NCBI GenBank assembly: GCA_017882205.1
Contig: JADGPY010000458.1
Location: 1-5,998, forward strand
Direction of reading: 5' to 3'
Origin: Chitinophagaceae bacterium
GTDB taxonomy: Bacteria; Bacteroidota; Bacteroidia; Chitinophagales; Chitinophagaceae
DNA length: 5,998 bases
Shown: positions 1 to 5,746 of the stretch, in pieces
How positions within the stretch are numbered: position 1 is the first letter of the stretch
Layout of the letters: each line of letters starts with the position of its first letter
Position numbers and translations under genes: made by a program
The notes under the pieces: generated by a model
The model's database searches: none
What the model was told of the DNA's origin: nothing
What the model saw: only the letters and a program-made list of their open reading frames with translations

Positions 1-2
1 GT

Positions 3-197
3 GATAAGAAGAAGGAGATCAAACCAACTTATTTTAATAGTGGTTGTTGTTGTTTTAATGATGGAGATATTACGGGTATAGAAATAGCCGATGGAAATAT
101 AAATCTAATCGAGTGGCAATTAATTAATAACGCTTCAGAAAGAAAGGTTTTGGAACAGGTAAGTTTGGAGACGCTGATCAGGGATTTGTATACCTGA
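3..197 (+). CDS. Metallophosphoesterase, C-terminal end (5' truncated by window)
   Basis: Only the last 64 codons are visible, in the frame beginning at base 3 and ending at TGA 195-197; the start lies outside the window. The visible peptide begins with a lysine-rich stretch and contains YFNSGCCCFNDGDITGIEIA, then DGNINLIEW. From memory, this Gly-Cys-Cys / DGDITGIEIADG pattern is the C-terminal signature of a calcineurin-like metallophosphoesterase family in Bacteroidota, where it forms the last strands of the fold. The metal-binding His and Asp motifs lie upstream and cannot be seen, so activity and substrate cannot be judged. The tail after the tryptophan is ordinary charged sequence. The gene converges on the amidase, with 136 bp between their stops. 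The family assignment rests on this short motif alone. Confidence 0.72.
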   Translation, partial: DKKKEIKPTYFNSGCCCFNDGDITGIEIADGNINLIEWQLINNASERKVLEQVSLETLIRDLYT

Positions 198-316
198 GAA
201 TTATTATCGGGAAATAATATTGTCGATATAAAAATGATAATTAACTTCATTCAATAAAAAGCTATTGGAAGAAATAGGAGAAGCTGTGCATGCTCATGCT
301 TAAATAACTAATGCTA

Positions 317-329
317 AGTTCCCGGAACT
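317..329. terminator. Small palindrome between convergent genes, possible weak terminator
   Basis: AGTTC, loop CCG, GAACT forms a short 5-bp hairpin, followed on the + strand by GATTTTA. It sits between the stops of the phosphoesterase and the amidase, where a bidirectional terminator would be expected. The stem is short and there is no real T-run, so this is a weak call. The rest of 198-333 is AT-rich and shows no coding signal or RNA gene that I can support. Confidence 0.22.
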
Positions 330-333
330 GATT

Positions 334-1140
334 TTATCGATACTTCCTTGCGAGGTTATACAATATCTTTTTATCGCGCTCATCGATAACAGAGCTGCTG
401 TCCTGCTGTTCGAAGTGACGTTTGAATGCCCGGATAGCGGCACTGCTATCCCGTATATCATATCCAATAATTCTCAATGCATCCAGGTCATCGAATTCGG
501 GCGGAAGGGAAACTTTGGAAGTATCATCATACCATAATCCAAAACCTTTTTGAGCAAGTTCTTTCCATGGAAATGTAACATTGGGATCATTCTTTCTGGT
601 CGGTGCAATATCTGAATGCCCGATAAAATTAGCAATGGGTATTCCATGAGCTTTTTTTAGATAGCTCAACAAAGTAACCAGGCTATTTATCTGTGCTTCT
701 GCGAATGGCTCGAATCCATTATTGTCAAGTTCTATTCCTATGGAAGATGAGTTTACGTCTGTAAGATTTCCCCATCGGCTATTACCGGCATGCCATGCCC
801 GGAGGTAATCGTTCAGCATATGCTGGATCGTTCCATCGCGACAGATCACGTAATGTGCACTCACCTGTGTCCGTTTAAGTGTAAAGGTCTGCAGGGTTTG
901 CTCACAACTGATTTGAGCTGTATGGTGAATGATCACGAAGTTCGGTTTTCGCATGCCGAAGTTGGTGGTGCCTACCCATTCTGAGGAAGTGTTGAAAGAA
1001 TCTTTAATTGGATATTGCCGGATGGTTTTTGAAAATGCTTTCACCTGTTGCTTATAAACTTTGTTGGTGGAGGTATATCTACCTTTGGCGCAGGAAGCCA
1101 GTAAGCTTATGAGGAATATGTAGATGACGGATCTTTGCAT
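334..1140 (-). CDS. Lipoprotein N-acetylmuramoyl-L-alanine amidase (Amidase_2, AmiD-like)
   Basis: A 268-residue envelope enzyme predicted to cleave the amide bond between MurNAc and the L-Ala of the stem peptide in peptidoglycan or its fragments. I chose the ATG at 1140 rather than the upstream ATG at 1215, because 1140 gives a clean lipoprotein signal: positive start, hydrophobic run, and lipobox LLASC with the lipidated Cys at residue 17. The Amidase_2 domain spans about residues 68-200. It has the zinc ligands of the AmpD/AmiD family: His in IIHHTA (residues 72-73), His175 in IGHSDIAPTRKNDPN, and Asp185 in the same motif. Glu137 in IGIEL fits the catalytic glutamate. SAHYVICRDGTI (about 94-105) is also typical. 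The C-terminal 50 residues (LDALRIIGYDI, then an AIRAFKRHF helix) resemble a peptidoglycan-binding domain, the AmiD arrangement. A Lys/Arg-rich tail follows. It is transcribed divergently from the DUF3943 gene. The likely role is cell-wall turnover or recycling at a membrane; the exact substrate is inferred. Confidence 0.9.
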   Translation of the reverse strand: MQRSVIYIFLISLLASCAKGRYTSTNKVYKQQVKAFSKTIRQYPIKDSFNTSSEWVGTTNFGMRKPNFVIIHHTAQISCEQTLQTFTLKRTQVSAHYVICRDGTIQHMLNDYLRAWHAGNSRWGNLTDVNSSSIGIELDNNGFEPFAEAQINSLVTLLSYLKKAHGIPIANFIGHSDIAPTRKNDPNVTFPWKELAQKGFGLWYDDTSKVSLPPEFDDLDALRIIGYDIRDSSAAIRAFKRHFEQQDSSSVIDERDKKILYNLARKYR

Positions 1141-1256
1141 GATTATTTGTTTGATAATTTGTGGCACGTTTGATGCTCTTATTAATATTTGTATAATCTC
1201 ACCACATCTCTTCAACTCTACGCCTACAATAATTTGAACAGGTAAAAGTTAAAAGT

Positions 1257-2753
1257 ATGAAAATTTATATATTAATAATATCCTTACTATTATTCAATAT
1301 ACTAAGCAATGCCCAGGATACCAAGGCTAAGGATTCATTAAAGGAAGTGAATAAATCCCAGAGCACCCAGGTTGATAATGCAAAAATTGATGATACGCTC
1401 AAGCATGATAGATTTCATAATATGTATGGCGATCTTTTGAATGATGATCCTGCATATAATCCAAAATATCCCTTTTGGATACCTGCTGTCAGAGTTATTG
1501 CTTCTAATGGCTTCACCCTGGCTGTAGACAGATTTGTTTTTAATTTTGATTATTCACATATAGGTCCCACCTCCTGGCAACAGAATATCAAATCAGGCTG
1601 GGAATGGGATGCTGATCGCTTTGGGATAAATTTTATAGGTCACCCCTACTCCGGTAATAGTTATTTTAATATTGCACGAAGCAATGGTTATTCTTATTTA
1701 CAATCATTCCCTTTTACCGTTGAAGGCAGTTTAATATGGGAGTTTTTTGGTGAAACAACCTTGCCTTCTAAAAACGATCTTATCAATACCACCATTAGTG
1801 GAAGTTTTCTTGGGGAAGTATTTTACCGGTTGAGTTCCAACATCCTTGATGATCGTAAAAAGGGCCGTGAAAGAGTAAGGAACGAAATTTTAGCTGGCCT
1901 GCTGGATCCCACAAGAGCATTGAACAGGCTAACTCAGGGTAAAATAAAGAGAGTAACTCCGATAGACGTGTATCAGAAAGAACCATTGAACATTACTTTA
2001 TTTGCCGGTATACATAAAATAAATGTCAACAATCTATTTGGAACTGGTGCAACAAACGAAATGTTCAATATACAATTAGACTATGGTGATCCTTTCGAAA
2101 AAAGAGCTCGCAAACCATTTGATGTTTTCAGGTTACGTACCGAGTTTAGTATTGGAGTAGGAAGAAAAATACTTGATAATGTATCCGGCTATGGAATCTT
2201 ATTTGGTAAAACTATGCGGGCAGGTAGACAGGGGTATTTAATAGGAGGATTCCAACATTATGATTATTGGGATAATAAACTTTTTGAAATGGGTTCCATT
2301 GGCTTTGGTGTTGGCGTGATCTCAAGATTTCCTGTTCAACAGCATTCCAATATTTATTCAGCTATTCACTTTGGCATAGTTCCACTTGCTGGAAACAGTA
2401 CACGCTATGGACCAGATACTTCACAGTTCAGGGATTATAATTTTGGTGGCGGACTTGAAGGCAAGATTGAAGAAACATTCAATCTCAATCAATGGGCAAG
2501 CATTGGTTTTACTGCCTATTATTATTATATACATACTTACAGCGGCTTATCAGGAAATAGTTTACTTGGAATACTCAAGCCTAAGGTGAGTGTTCAGCTT
2601 TATAAAAATCTAAGTGTAGGATTTGAACAGCAAATCTACCATAATGACAGGTATCTGAATCACACCAACAATCTTCATATAACACAAACTGAACAGAAGT
2701 TTTACCTGTTACTCAATCTGGAAGATCTGAGAAGAAAAGGGAAGTATAATTAG
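1257..2753 (+). CDS. DUF3943 domain-containing secreted / outer-membrane protein
   Basis: 498 residues with a Sec signal peptide of about 20 residues: MKIYI, a hydrophobic run, then SNAQ and probable cleavage before DTK. A low-complexity charged linker (about 21-60) leads to the conserved domain at about 70-195. There the motifs NPKYPFW, SGWEWDADRFGINF, GHPYSGNSYFNIARSNGYS, EGSLIWEFFGE and PSKNDLINTTISG, then GEVFYRLSS, match what I remember of DUF3943. GLLDPTRALNRL (about 214-225) is also a family feature. The C-terminal half alternates aromatic and glycine-rich strands (for example FGVGVISRF, FTAYYYYIHTY), as in a membrane beta-barrel. It ends in FYLLLNLEDLRRKGKYN, not in the simple terminal Phe of classical porins. 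No enzymatic residues are recognisable and the function of the family is unknown to me. The start is the first ATG of the frame; there is no Shine-Dalgarno site, which is normal in Bacteroidota. It stands alone, divergent from the amidase. Confidence 0.86.
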   Translation: MKIYILIISLLLFNILSNAQDTKAKDSLKEVNKSQSTQVDNAKIDDTLKHDRFHNMYGDLLNDDPAYNPKYPFWIPAVRVIASNGFTLAVDRFVFNFDYSHIGPTSWQQNIKSGWEWDADRFGINFIGHPYSGNSYFNIARSNGYSYLQSFPFTVEGSLIWEFFGETTLPSKNDLINTTISGSFLGEVFYRLSSNILDDRKKGRERVRNEILAGLLDPTRALNRLTQGKIKRVTPIDVYQKEPLNITLFAGIHKINVNNLFGTGATNEMFNIQLDYGDPFEKRARKPFDVFRLRTEFSIGVGRKILDNVSGYGILFGKTMRAGRQGYLIGGFQHYDYWDNKLFEMGSIGFGVGVISRFPVQQHSNIYSAIHFGIVPLAGNSTRYGPDTSQFRDYNFGGGLEGKIEETFNLNQWASIGFTAYYYYIHTYSGLSGNSLLGILKPKVSVQLYKNLSVGFEQQIYHNDRYLNHTNNLHITQTEQKFYLLLNLEDLRRKGKYN

Positions 2754-2779
2754 ATGTTAAAGGGTATAATTTAAATTCC

Positions 2780-2807
2780 TGAATCCCTTCGGGATTCAAT
2801 ATCGGTA
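2780..2807. repeat. Hairpin repeat unit 1 (27-bp unit, copy 1)
   Basis: TGAATCCC, loop TTC, GGGATTCA (2780-2798) is a perfect 8-bp inverted repeat, followed by the tail ATATCGGTA. The 27-bp unit 2781-2807 recurs at 2839-2865 with 25 of 27 bases identical. It starts 27 bp after the DUF3943 stop, so it may also act as a 3'-end hairpin for that transcript, although it lacks a T-run. The shape (short GC-capped palindrome plus a conserved tail) resembles REP-type interspersed elements; this is inference. Confidence 0.7.
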
Positions 2808-2838
2808 GAAATCGATAATCTTCATCAATCAATCCGCA

Positions 2839-2865
2839 GAATCTCATCGGGATTCAATATCGGTA
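2839..2865. repeat. Hairpin repeat unit 2 (27-bp unit, copy 2)
   Basis: Direct copy of 2781-2807, sharing the exact 19-bp core TCGGGATTCAATATCGGTA. The hairpin arms are GAATCTC and GGGATTC around the loop ATC. One of the two differences from copy 1 falls in the stem and turns a C-G pair into a T-G wobble, so a 7-bp stem can still form in RNA. The second difference is in the loop. Keeping the fold despite the change suggests that structure matters. Confidence 0.7.
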
Positions 2866-2881
2866 AATGCCTCTGGGCATT
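2866..2881. repeat. Third hairpin, degenerate relative of the preceding units
   Basis: AATGCC, loop TCTG, GGCATT is a 6-bp inverted repeat that directly abuts copy 2. It is followed by AAATATT, which lines up loosely with the CAATATC tail of the two better copies. It may be a diverged third unit of the same element, or an unrelated hairpin. Confidence 0.45.
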
Positions 2882-2889
2882 AAATATTA

Positions 2890-2935
2890 ATTCTTACTTT
2901 TCTATTTCGTCTTACTTTCATAATTTTGTAAGAAT
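2890..2935. promoter_or_regulatory. Candidate operator: half-sites spaced 18 bp around the toxin-antitoxin promoter
   Basis: ATTCTTAC (2890-2897) and GTAAGAAT (2928-2935) are perfect 8-bp inverted arms enclosing the promoter. A further TCTTAC lies midway at 2910-2915. The three 6-bp cores begin at 2892, 2910 and 2928, exactly 18 bp apart, with the last inverted. Antitoxins of the AbrB/VapB class usually bind palindromes over their own promoter and repress it, so this is a good candidate autoregulatory site. Binding is inferred. Confidence 0.45.
2898..2928 (+). promoter_or_regulatory. Bacteroidota-type promoter for the toxin-antitoxin operon
   Basis: TAATTTTG (2921-2928) is an exact match to the Bacteroidota -7 element TAnnTTTG. 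TTTT at 2898-2901, one mismatch from the -33 TTTG element, lies 19 bp upstream, within the usual spacing. Transcription would begin near 2934, about 14 nt before the antitoxin ATG. There is no Shine-Dalgarno site in that short leader. Confidence 0.55.
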
Positions 2936-2947
2936 ATAATCAATATT

Positions 2948-3259
2948 ATGGAATCCAGTATAATGACTACAAAGGGTCAAATAGTGATCCCAAAAGCAAT
3001 AAGAGAAAAATACAAGCTCAAACCCGGCACTAAACTCATTTTTAAGGAAACTGAAGGGGGCCTGATCTTGAAACCTATTGATGACGCTTTCATTAAAAGC
3101 TTAACTGGTATTGCAAAGTCAAACGATCCGCGACCAATGAAGGTATGGTGGAGAGAACATAAAAAAGAAGAACTAGAATTAGAAAACCAAAAAAATGCCT
3201 TATCTGAGCCTAAAGTAAAATATAAAAGAAATGATAAATCCATTAAAAAGAAAACCTAA
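2948..3259 (+). CDS. vapB: AbrB/SpoVT-family antitoxin (VapB-like)
   Basis: A 103-residue antitoxin predicted to neutralise the PIN-domain ribonuclease encoded next to it and to repress the shared promoter. The N-terminal 44 residues are a swapped-hairpin AbrB/SpoVT/MazE DNA-binding domain: MTTKGQIVIPKAIREKYKLK (6-25), then PGTKLIFKETEGGLILKPI. I prefer the ATG at 2948 to the one at 2963 because the longer form supplies the first strand seen in the family (MESSIMTTKGQ). The C-terminal part, including PRPMKVWWREHKKEE (61-75), is the expected toxin-wrapping segment. It ends in a very basic Lys-rich tail, longer than I would expect for a typical VapB of this class. The stop overlaps the toxin start in TAATG, so translation is probably coupled. 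Confidence 0.9.
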   Translation: MESSIMTTKGQIVIPKAIREKYKLKPGTKLIFKETEGGLILKPIDDAFIKSLTGIAKSNDPRPMKVWWREHKKEELELENQKNALSEPKVKYKRNDKSIKKKT

Positions 3260-3666
3260 TGGAAAATATTGTTTTTGATAGCTATGCATTGATTGCGTTG
3301 TTCCTAAACGAAAAAGGCTCGAGCGTTGTTAGCAACATGTTATTAGATGGAAATGCAGGGAAATTTGAATTATTTATTACGAGTTATAATATGGGAGAAG
3401 TGTATTATATGATCTGGCGGAAGAGTTCAAAAGCTAAAGCGGATGTATGCTGGGACGCAATGTTGGATCTAAATTTAAATGTTACGGAGCCAGGTATTGT
3501 CTTAACATTTGAAGCTGCTACCATCAAAGCAACTACCAAACTATCTTATGCGGATGCACATGCTGCGGCATTAACACTCCATTTAAACGCCACTTTAGTT
3601 ACAGGGGATAGAGAATTTAATAATCTTAAGAATATTAAGGGGTTTAAGGTGAAGTATATTGATTAA
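3259..3666 (+). CDS. vapC: PIN-domain toxin, VapC-type ribonuclease
   Basis: A 135-residue PIN-domain protein, the usual VapC length. PIN toxins are Mg2+-dependent endoribonucleases that cut tRNA or rRNA and arrest growth when the antitoxin is lost. The full acidic set is present: Asp7 in VFDSYALIALFL, Glu47 in YNMGEVYY, Asp99 in LSYADAHAAA, and Asp117 in VTGDREFNNL. The Ser or Thr usually found near the last Asp is represented by Thr115. The enzyme therefore looks intact. The RNA target cannot be predicted from the sequence. The gene overlaps the antitoxin stop by one base and has no promoter or ribosome site of its own. No terminator is obvious before the sigma factor 74 bp downstream, so read-through is possible. 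Confidence 0.92.
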   Translation: MENIVFDSYALIALFLNEKGSSVVSNMLLDGNAGKFELFITSYNMGEVYYMIWRKSSKAKADVCWDAMLDLNLNVTEPGIVLTFEAATIKATTKLSYADAHAAALTLHLNATLVTGDREFNNLKNIKGFKVKYID

Positions 3667-3740
3667 TTGTTAATTGGGCATTTTACAAATTATCCTCTCA
3701 CCTTTAAAACATTATTCCTTCTCATTCGTCTACCTAAATA

Positions 3741-4247
3741 ATGGAGGAGGCAATTCTTATAACAAATGGAATGACTGCTGAGCATAAAAATAATATAGCC
3801 CAAACCATCAGGGAGTACAGCAAAAGGCTATTGGGTTTTATTAAGCAGCGCATAGCAGTGGATGAAGATGCGGAAGATATCCTGCAGGATGTTTTTTACC
3901 AGTTTGTTGGTAATACCGAACCTATTGAACAGGCAGGCAGCTGGCTTTTTAAGGTGGCACGCAACAAGATCATTGATAGCTATCGCAAACAAAAGCTGCC
4001 GTTGGTAGATGATCTGTATCCTTCAACGGATCCAGAAGATTTTGACTGGAAAGAATTAATGCTTACCGCGGATTCAAACCCTGAGACGGAATACTTAAGA
4101 AATTTATTCTGGGAAGAGTTGCAACAGGCCCTAGATGAGCTTCCGGCAGAGCAGCGGGAGGTATTTATTCAAAATGAAATAGAAGGTATTCCTTTTAAGG
4201 ATATCGCAACGTCTTCCGGCTTGAGTGTAGCCACCCTTATCAGTTGA
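3741..4247 (+). CDS. ECF-type sigma-70 factor, truncated by premature TGA
   Basis: 168 residues as read. Region 2 covers about 23-86: DEDAEDILQDVFYQF (41-55) is the region 2.2 core-binding helix, and GSWLFKVARNKIIDSYRK (66-83) covers regions 2.3-2.4, which open and read the -10 site. A linker with acidic runs follows. Region 4 starts near 121, with WEELQQALDELPAEQREVF (124-142) and the helix-turn-helix FKDIATSSGLSVATLIS (152-168). The frame then hits TGA at 4245-4247, inside the recognition helix that contacts the -35 element. The next 22 codons in the same frame continue the family pattern (KRYAVLYLRERLAVLKDELL), so the product appears to have lost half of its recognition helix and its C-terminus. 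The intact form would be 191 residues. ATG 3741 is used; Met11 (3771) is an alternative. No FecR-type anti-sigma gene is next to it; a small membrane protein follows. Confidence 0.86.
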   Translation: MEEAILITNGMTAEHKNNIAQTIREYSKRLLGFIKQRIAVDEDAEDILQDVFYQFVGNTEPIEQAGSWLFKVARNKIIDSYRKQKLPLVDDLYPSTDPEDFDWKELMLTADSNPETEYLRNLFWEELQQALDELPAEQREVFIQNEIEGIPFKDIATSSGLSVATLIS

Positions 4248-4316
4248 AAAAGGTACGCTGTGCTCTATTTAAGAGAACGCCTCGCAGTACTTAAAGATGA
4301 ATTATTAAATTATTGA
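4248..4316 (+). pseudogene. Detached C-terminal remnant of the sigma factor
   Basis: Twenty-two codons in the same frame as the sigma factor, directly after its TGA and ending at TGA 4314-4316. They read KRYAVLYLRERLAVLKDELL plus NY. In relatives I remember, region 4.2 reads ...TLxSRKRYAVLxLRERL..., so the TGA sits where Arg is expected. A single C-to-T change (CGA to TGA) or A-to-T change (AGA to TGA) would explain it. No frameshift is needed. Confidence 0.72.
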
Positions 4317-4339
4317 TTGATAACATTAAAAAAAATAAA

Positions 4340-4690
4340 ATGAAACGATTTTGGTTTAGAAAAGTAGCGATGATGATCATATTCTTCATCCTTGCAGTAG
4401 TAGTGTTTGGAGTAATAGTAATGTCATTATGGAATGCTCTGTTACCGGCTATCTTTGGAATAAAAGCGATTACCTTATTACAAGCCTTGGGTATACTCGT
4501 TTTAAGCAAGATCCTCTTTGGTGGATTTGGACATCGCCGCTGGGGTGGAAGAGGCTATCAATGGAAACAAAATATGCAGAATAAAATGGCTGCTATGACT
4601 CCAGAAGAAAGAGAGAAATTTAAAGCTGAATGGAAAAACCGGTGTGGCACCAGGTGGGGCAGGTATAATCAGGAGCCAGAGGCAAGCTAA
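4340..4690 (+). CDS. Small two-helix inner-membrane protein, sigma-factor neighbour
   Basis: 116 residues, product unknown. A basic N-terminus (MKRFWFRKV) is followed by a transmembrane helix at about 9-30. A short loop with LLPAIFGIK precedes a second helix at about 42-62 (ITLLQALGILVLSKILFGG). A Gly/Arg/Trp-rich stretch (GHRRWGGRG) then leads to a hydrophilic tail with MTPEEREKFKAEWKNRCG (86-103), a charged amphipathic helix with one Cys. The positive flanks suggest that both termini face the cytoplasm. I chose ATG 4340; the frame opens further upstream at TTG 4313, but that would overlap the end of the sigma remnant. It lies 23 bp after the ancestral sigma stop and before the strong terminator, so it is probably co-transcribed with the sigma factor. 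The position suggests a role in controlling the sigma factor, for example as a membrane partner; this is inference with no recognised anti-sigma domain. Confidence 0.75.
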   Translation: MKRFWFRKVAMMIIFFILAVVVFGVIVMSLWNALLPAIFGIKAITLLQALGILVLSKILFGGFGHRRWGGRGYQWKQNMQNKMAAMTPEEREKFKAEWKNRCGTRWGRYNQEPEAS

Positions 4691-4737
4691 CCGTCCATCC
4701 TCCCGATTTCACAGGTTTAATAGAATTGATATAATTT

Positions 4738-4771
4738 AGCCAGCTATTCCAGGAATAGGCTGGCTTTTTTT
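4738..4771 (+). terminator. Strong intrinsic terminator after the sigma / membrane-protein pair
   Basis: AGCCAGC-TATTC pairs with GAATA-G-GCTGGCT around the loop CAG, a 12-bp stem with one bulged G. It is followed directly by a run of seven T (4765-4771). It lies 47 bp after the small membrane protein's stop and 21 bp before the hydrolase start, so it separates two transcription units. Confidence 0.88.
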
Positions 4772-4792
4772 ATTTACTCAACTAACCTTTTT

Positions 4793-5746
4793 ATGAAGAA
4801 AATATTTTCGGTGTTTATCCTTACATTTATTTTCCTGACAACCAACGGGCAGAATCTTCCAAGTAGTTATACAGATGGGAAGTATATAACAGTTAATGGC
4901 GCTAAACTTTGGGTAGTAGTTGCCGGAAAGGGCGAGCCCATAGTAATCATTCCCGGCGGGCCTGGAGGAAATCACCTTGGTTACAGGGCTTTTGATTCAA
5001 TGGCAACAACGAATACGATGGTTTATTTCGATGCCTTTGGCCGCGGAAAATCTGATACGGCTAAGAATGTGAAAGAATATAGCCTTGCCCGCGATATATC
5101 AGACCTGGAAGGTATTCGTGTAGCATTGCACTATGATAAATGGAATGTACTCGGGCATTCTTATGGCGGGCTTGTTGCCCAGGGATATGCTTTGAAATAT
5201 CCATCACATGTCAGCCACCTTATCCTTGCAAACACTTTTCACAGTTTTGTTATGTGGCAGGAAAATGACGACAACTCCAATCACGAGATTAAAGAAAATT
5301 ATCCTGAGATCTGGAATGAGCTGATGAAGATCAGGGAAGCAGGAGCCATCTCAAGCGATGCCAAACACCAGGAGATATATGGGCGTGTGCCTTATGGGTT
5401 TCTATACGCTTACAATCCGGAGAATTTTAAGTCCCGCGGTGCTAAGCCTTACCCCAATCCATTTAATGCAGATCTGTATTACCAGATGGTGGGTAAGGAT
5501 GGAGATTTTATAGTTGGCAGTGATATTGGCAATTTTGATTTTCGCAAAGATCTAAAGAAGCTTACCATGCCGGTATTGATCTATGGCGGAAGGTATGATC
5601 ATGTAGCCGTTCCTGTTATGATGGTTAAGTTTAAAGAATATTGCCCGCAGGCAAAGTTTGTTATGTTTGAGCATTCGGGGCATAATCCCCAGGTGGAGGA
5701 GCCGGGTAAGCTTTTTGCTTTGTTGAGGGATTTTCTGAGTAAATAA
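4793..5746 (+). CDS. Secreted alpha/beta hydrolase, proline iminopeptidase-like (S33 type)
   Basis: 317 residues. The N-terminus MKKIFSVFIL, a hydrophobic stretch and TTNGQ form a Sec signal peptide of about 20 residues, so the enzyme is probably periplasmic or exported. The mature part is a complete alpha/beta hydrolase. The oxyanion-hole motif PGGPGG is at 54-59, and FDAFGRGKSD (79-88) follows. The nucleophile elbow GHSYGG has Ser123, YGGRYDHVAVP has the acid Asp269, and EHSGHNPQVEEP has His297. The PGGPGG loop and strand order are those of proline iminopeptidases and tricorn-interacting F1-like peptidases (MEROPS S33), which remove N-terminal residues from peptides. Esterases and other hydrolases share this fold, so the substrate is open. 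The cap domain occupies about 150-250. The ATG at 4793 gives the signal peptide. It is separated from the upstream pair by a strong terminator. Its last 86 bp overlap the antisense frame of the gene at the right edge. Confidence 0.9.
   Translation: MKKIFSVFILTFIFLTTNGQNLPSSYTDGKYITVNGAKLWVVVAGKGEPIVIIPGGPGGNHLGYRAFDSMATTNTMVYFDAFGRGKSDTAKNVKEYSLARDISDLEGIRVALHYDKWNVLGHSYGGLVAQGYALKYPSHVSHLILANTFHSFVMWQENDDNSNHEIKENYPEIWNELMKIREAGAISSDAKHQEIYGRVPYGFLYAYNPENFKSRGAKPYPNPFNADLYYQMVGKDGDFIVGSDIGNFDFRKDLKKLTMPVLIYGGRYDHVAVPVMMVKFKEYCPQAKFVMFEHSGHNPQVEEPGKLFALLRDFLSK

Noticed and set aside
241..303. Short frame with codons for LLEEIGEAVHAHA before TAA 301
   Set aside because: Only 20 codons lie between two stops, with no start codon and no recognisable homology; too little to call a gene fragment.
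790..984. Open frame on the + strand, 64 codons
   Set aside because: It lies entirely antisense to the catalytic domain of the amidase, whose motifs are clear, and it has no family-like sequence.
1158..1191. TTTG ... AATATTTG as a promoter for the DUF3943 gene
   Set aside because: The -7 match has a wrong first base and the spacing is 22 bp, slightly too long. TTTG is frequent in this AT-rich stretch, so chance is likely.
1141..1215. Upstream extension of the amidase to an ATG at 1215
   Set aside because: The extra 25 residues would bury the lipoprotein signal and its lipobox internally; the ATG at 1140 puts the signal at the N-terminus as expected.
2780..2881. CRISPR array
   Set aside because: There are only two good repeats, which are palindromic and 58 bp apart, with no further regular spacers and no cas genes nearby.
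2977..3243. Open frame on the - strand, 88 codons
   Set aside because: Antisense to the antitoxin, whose AbrB motif is unambiguous; the Ser/Phe-rich product is typical of a shadow frame.
4245..4247. TGA as selenocysteine or programmed readthrough
   Set aside because: Homologues as I remember them have Arg here and no SECIS-like hairpin is apparent just downstream; a point mutation is the simpler explanation.
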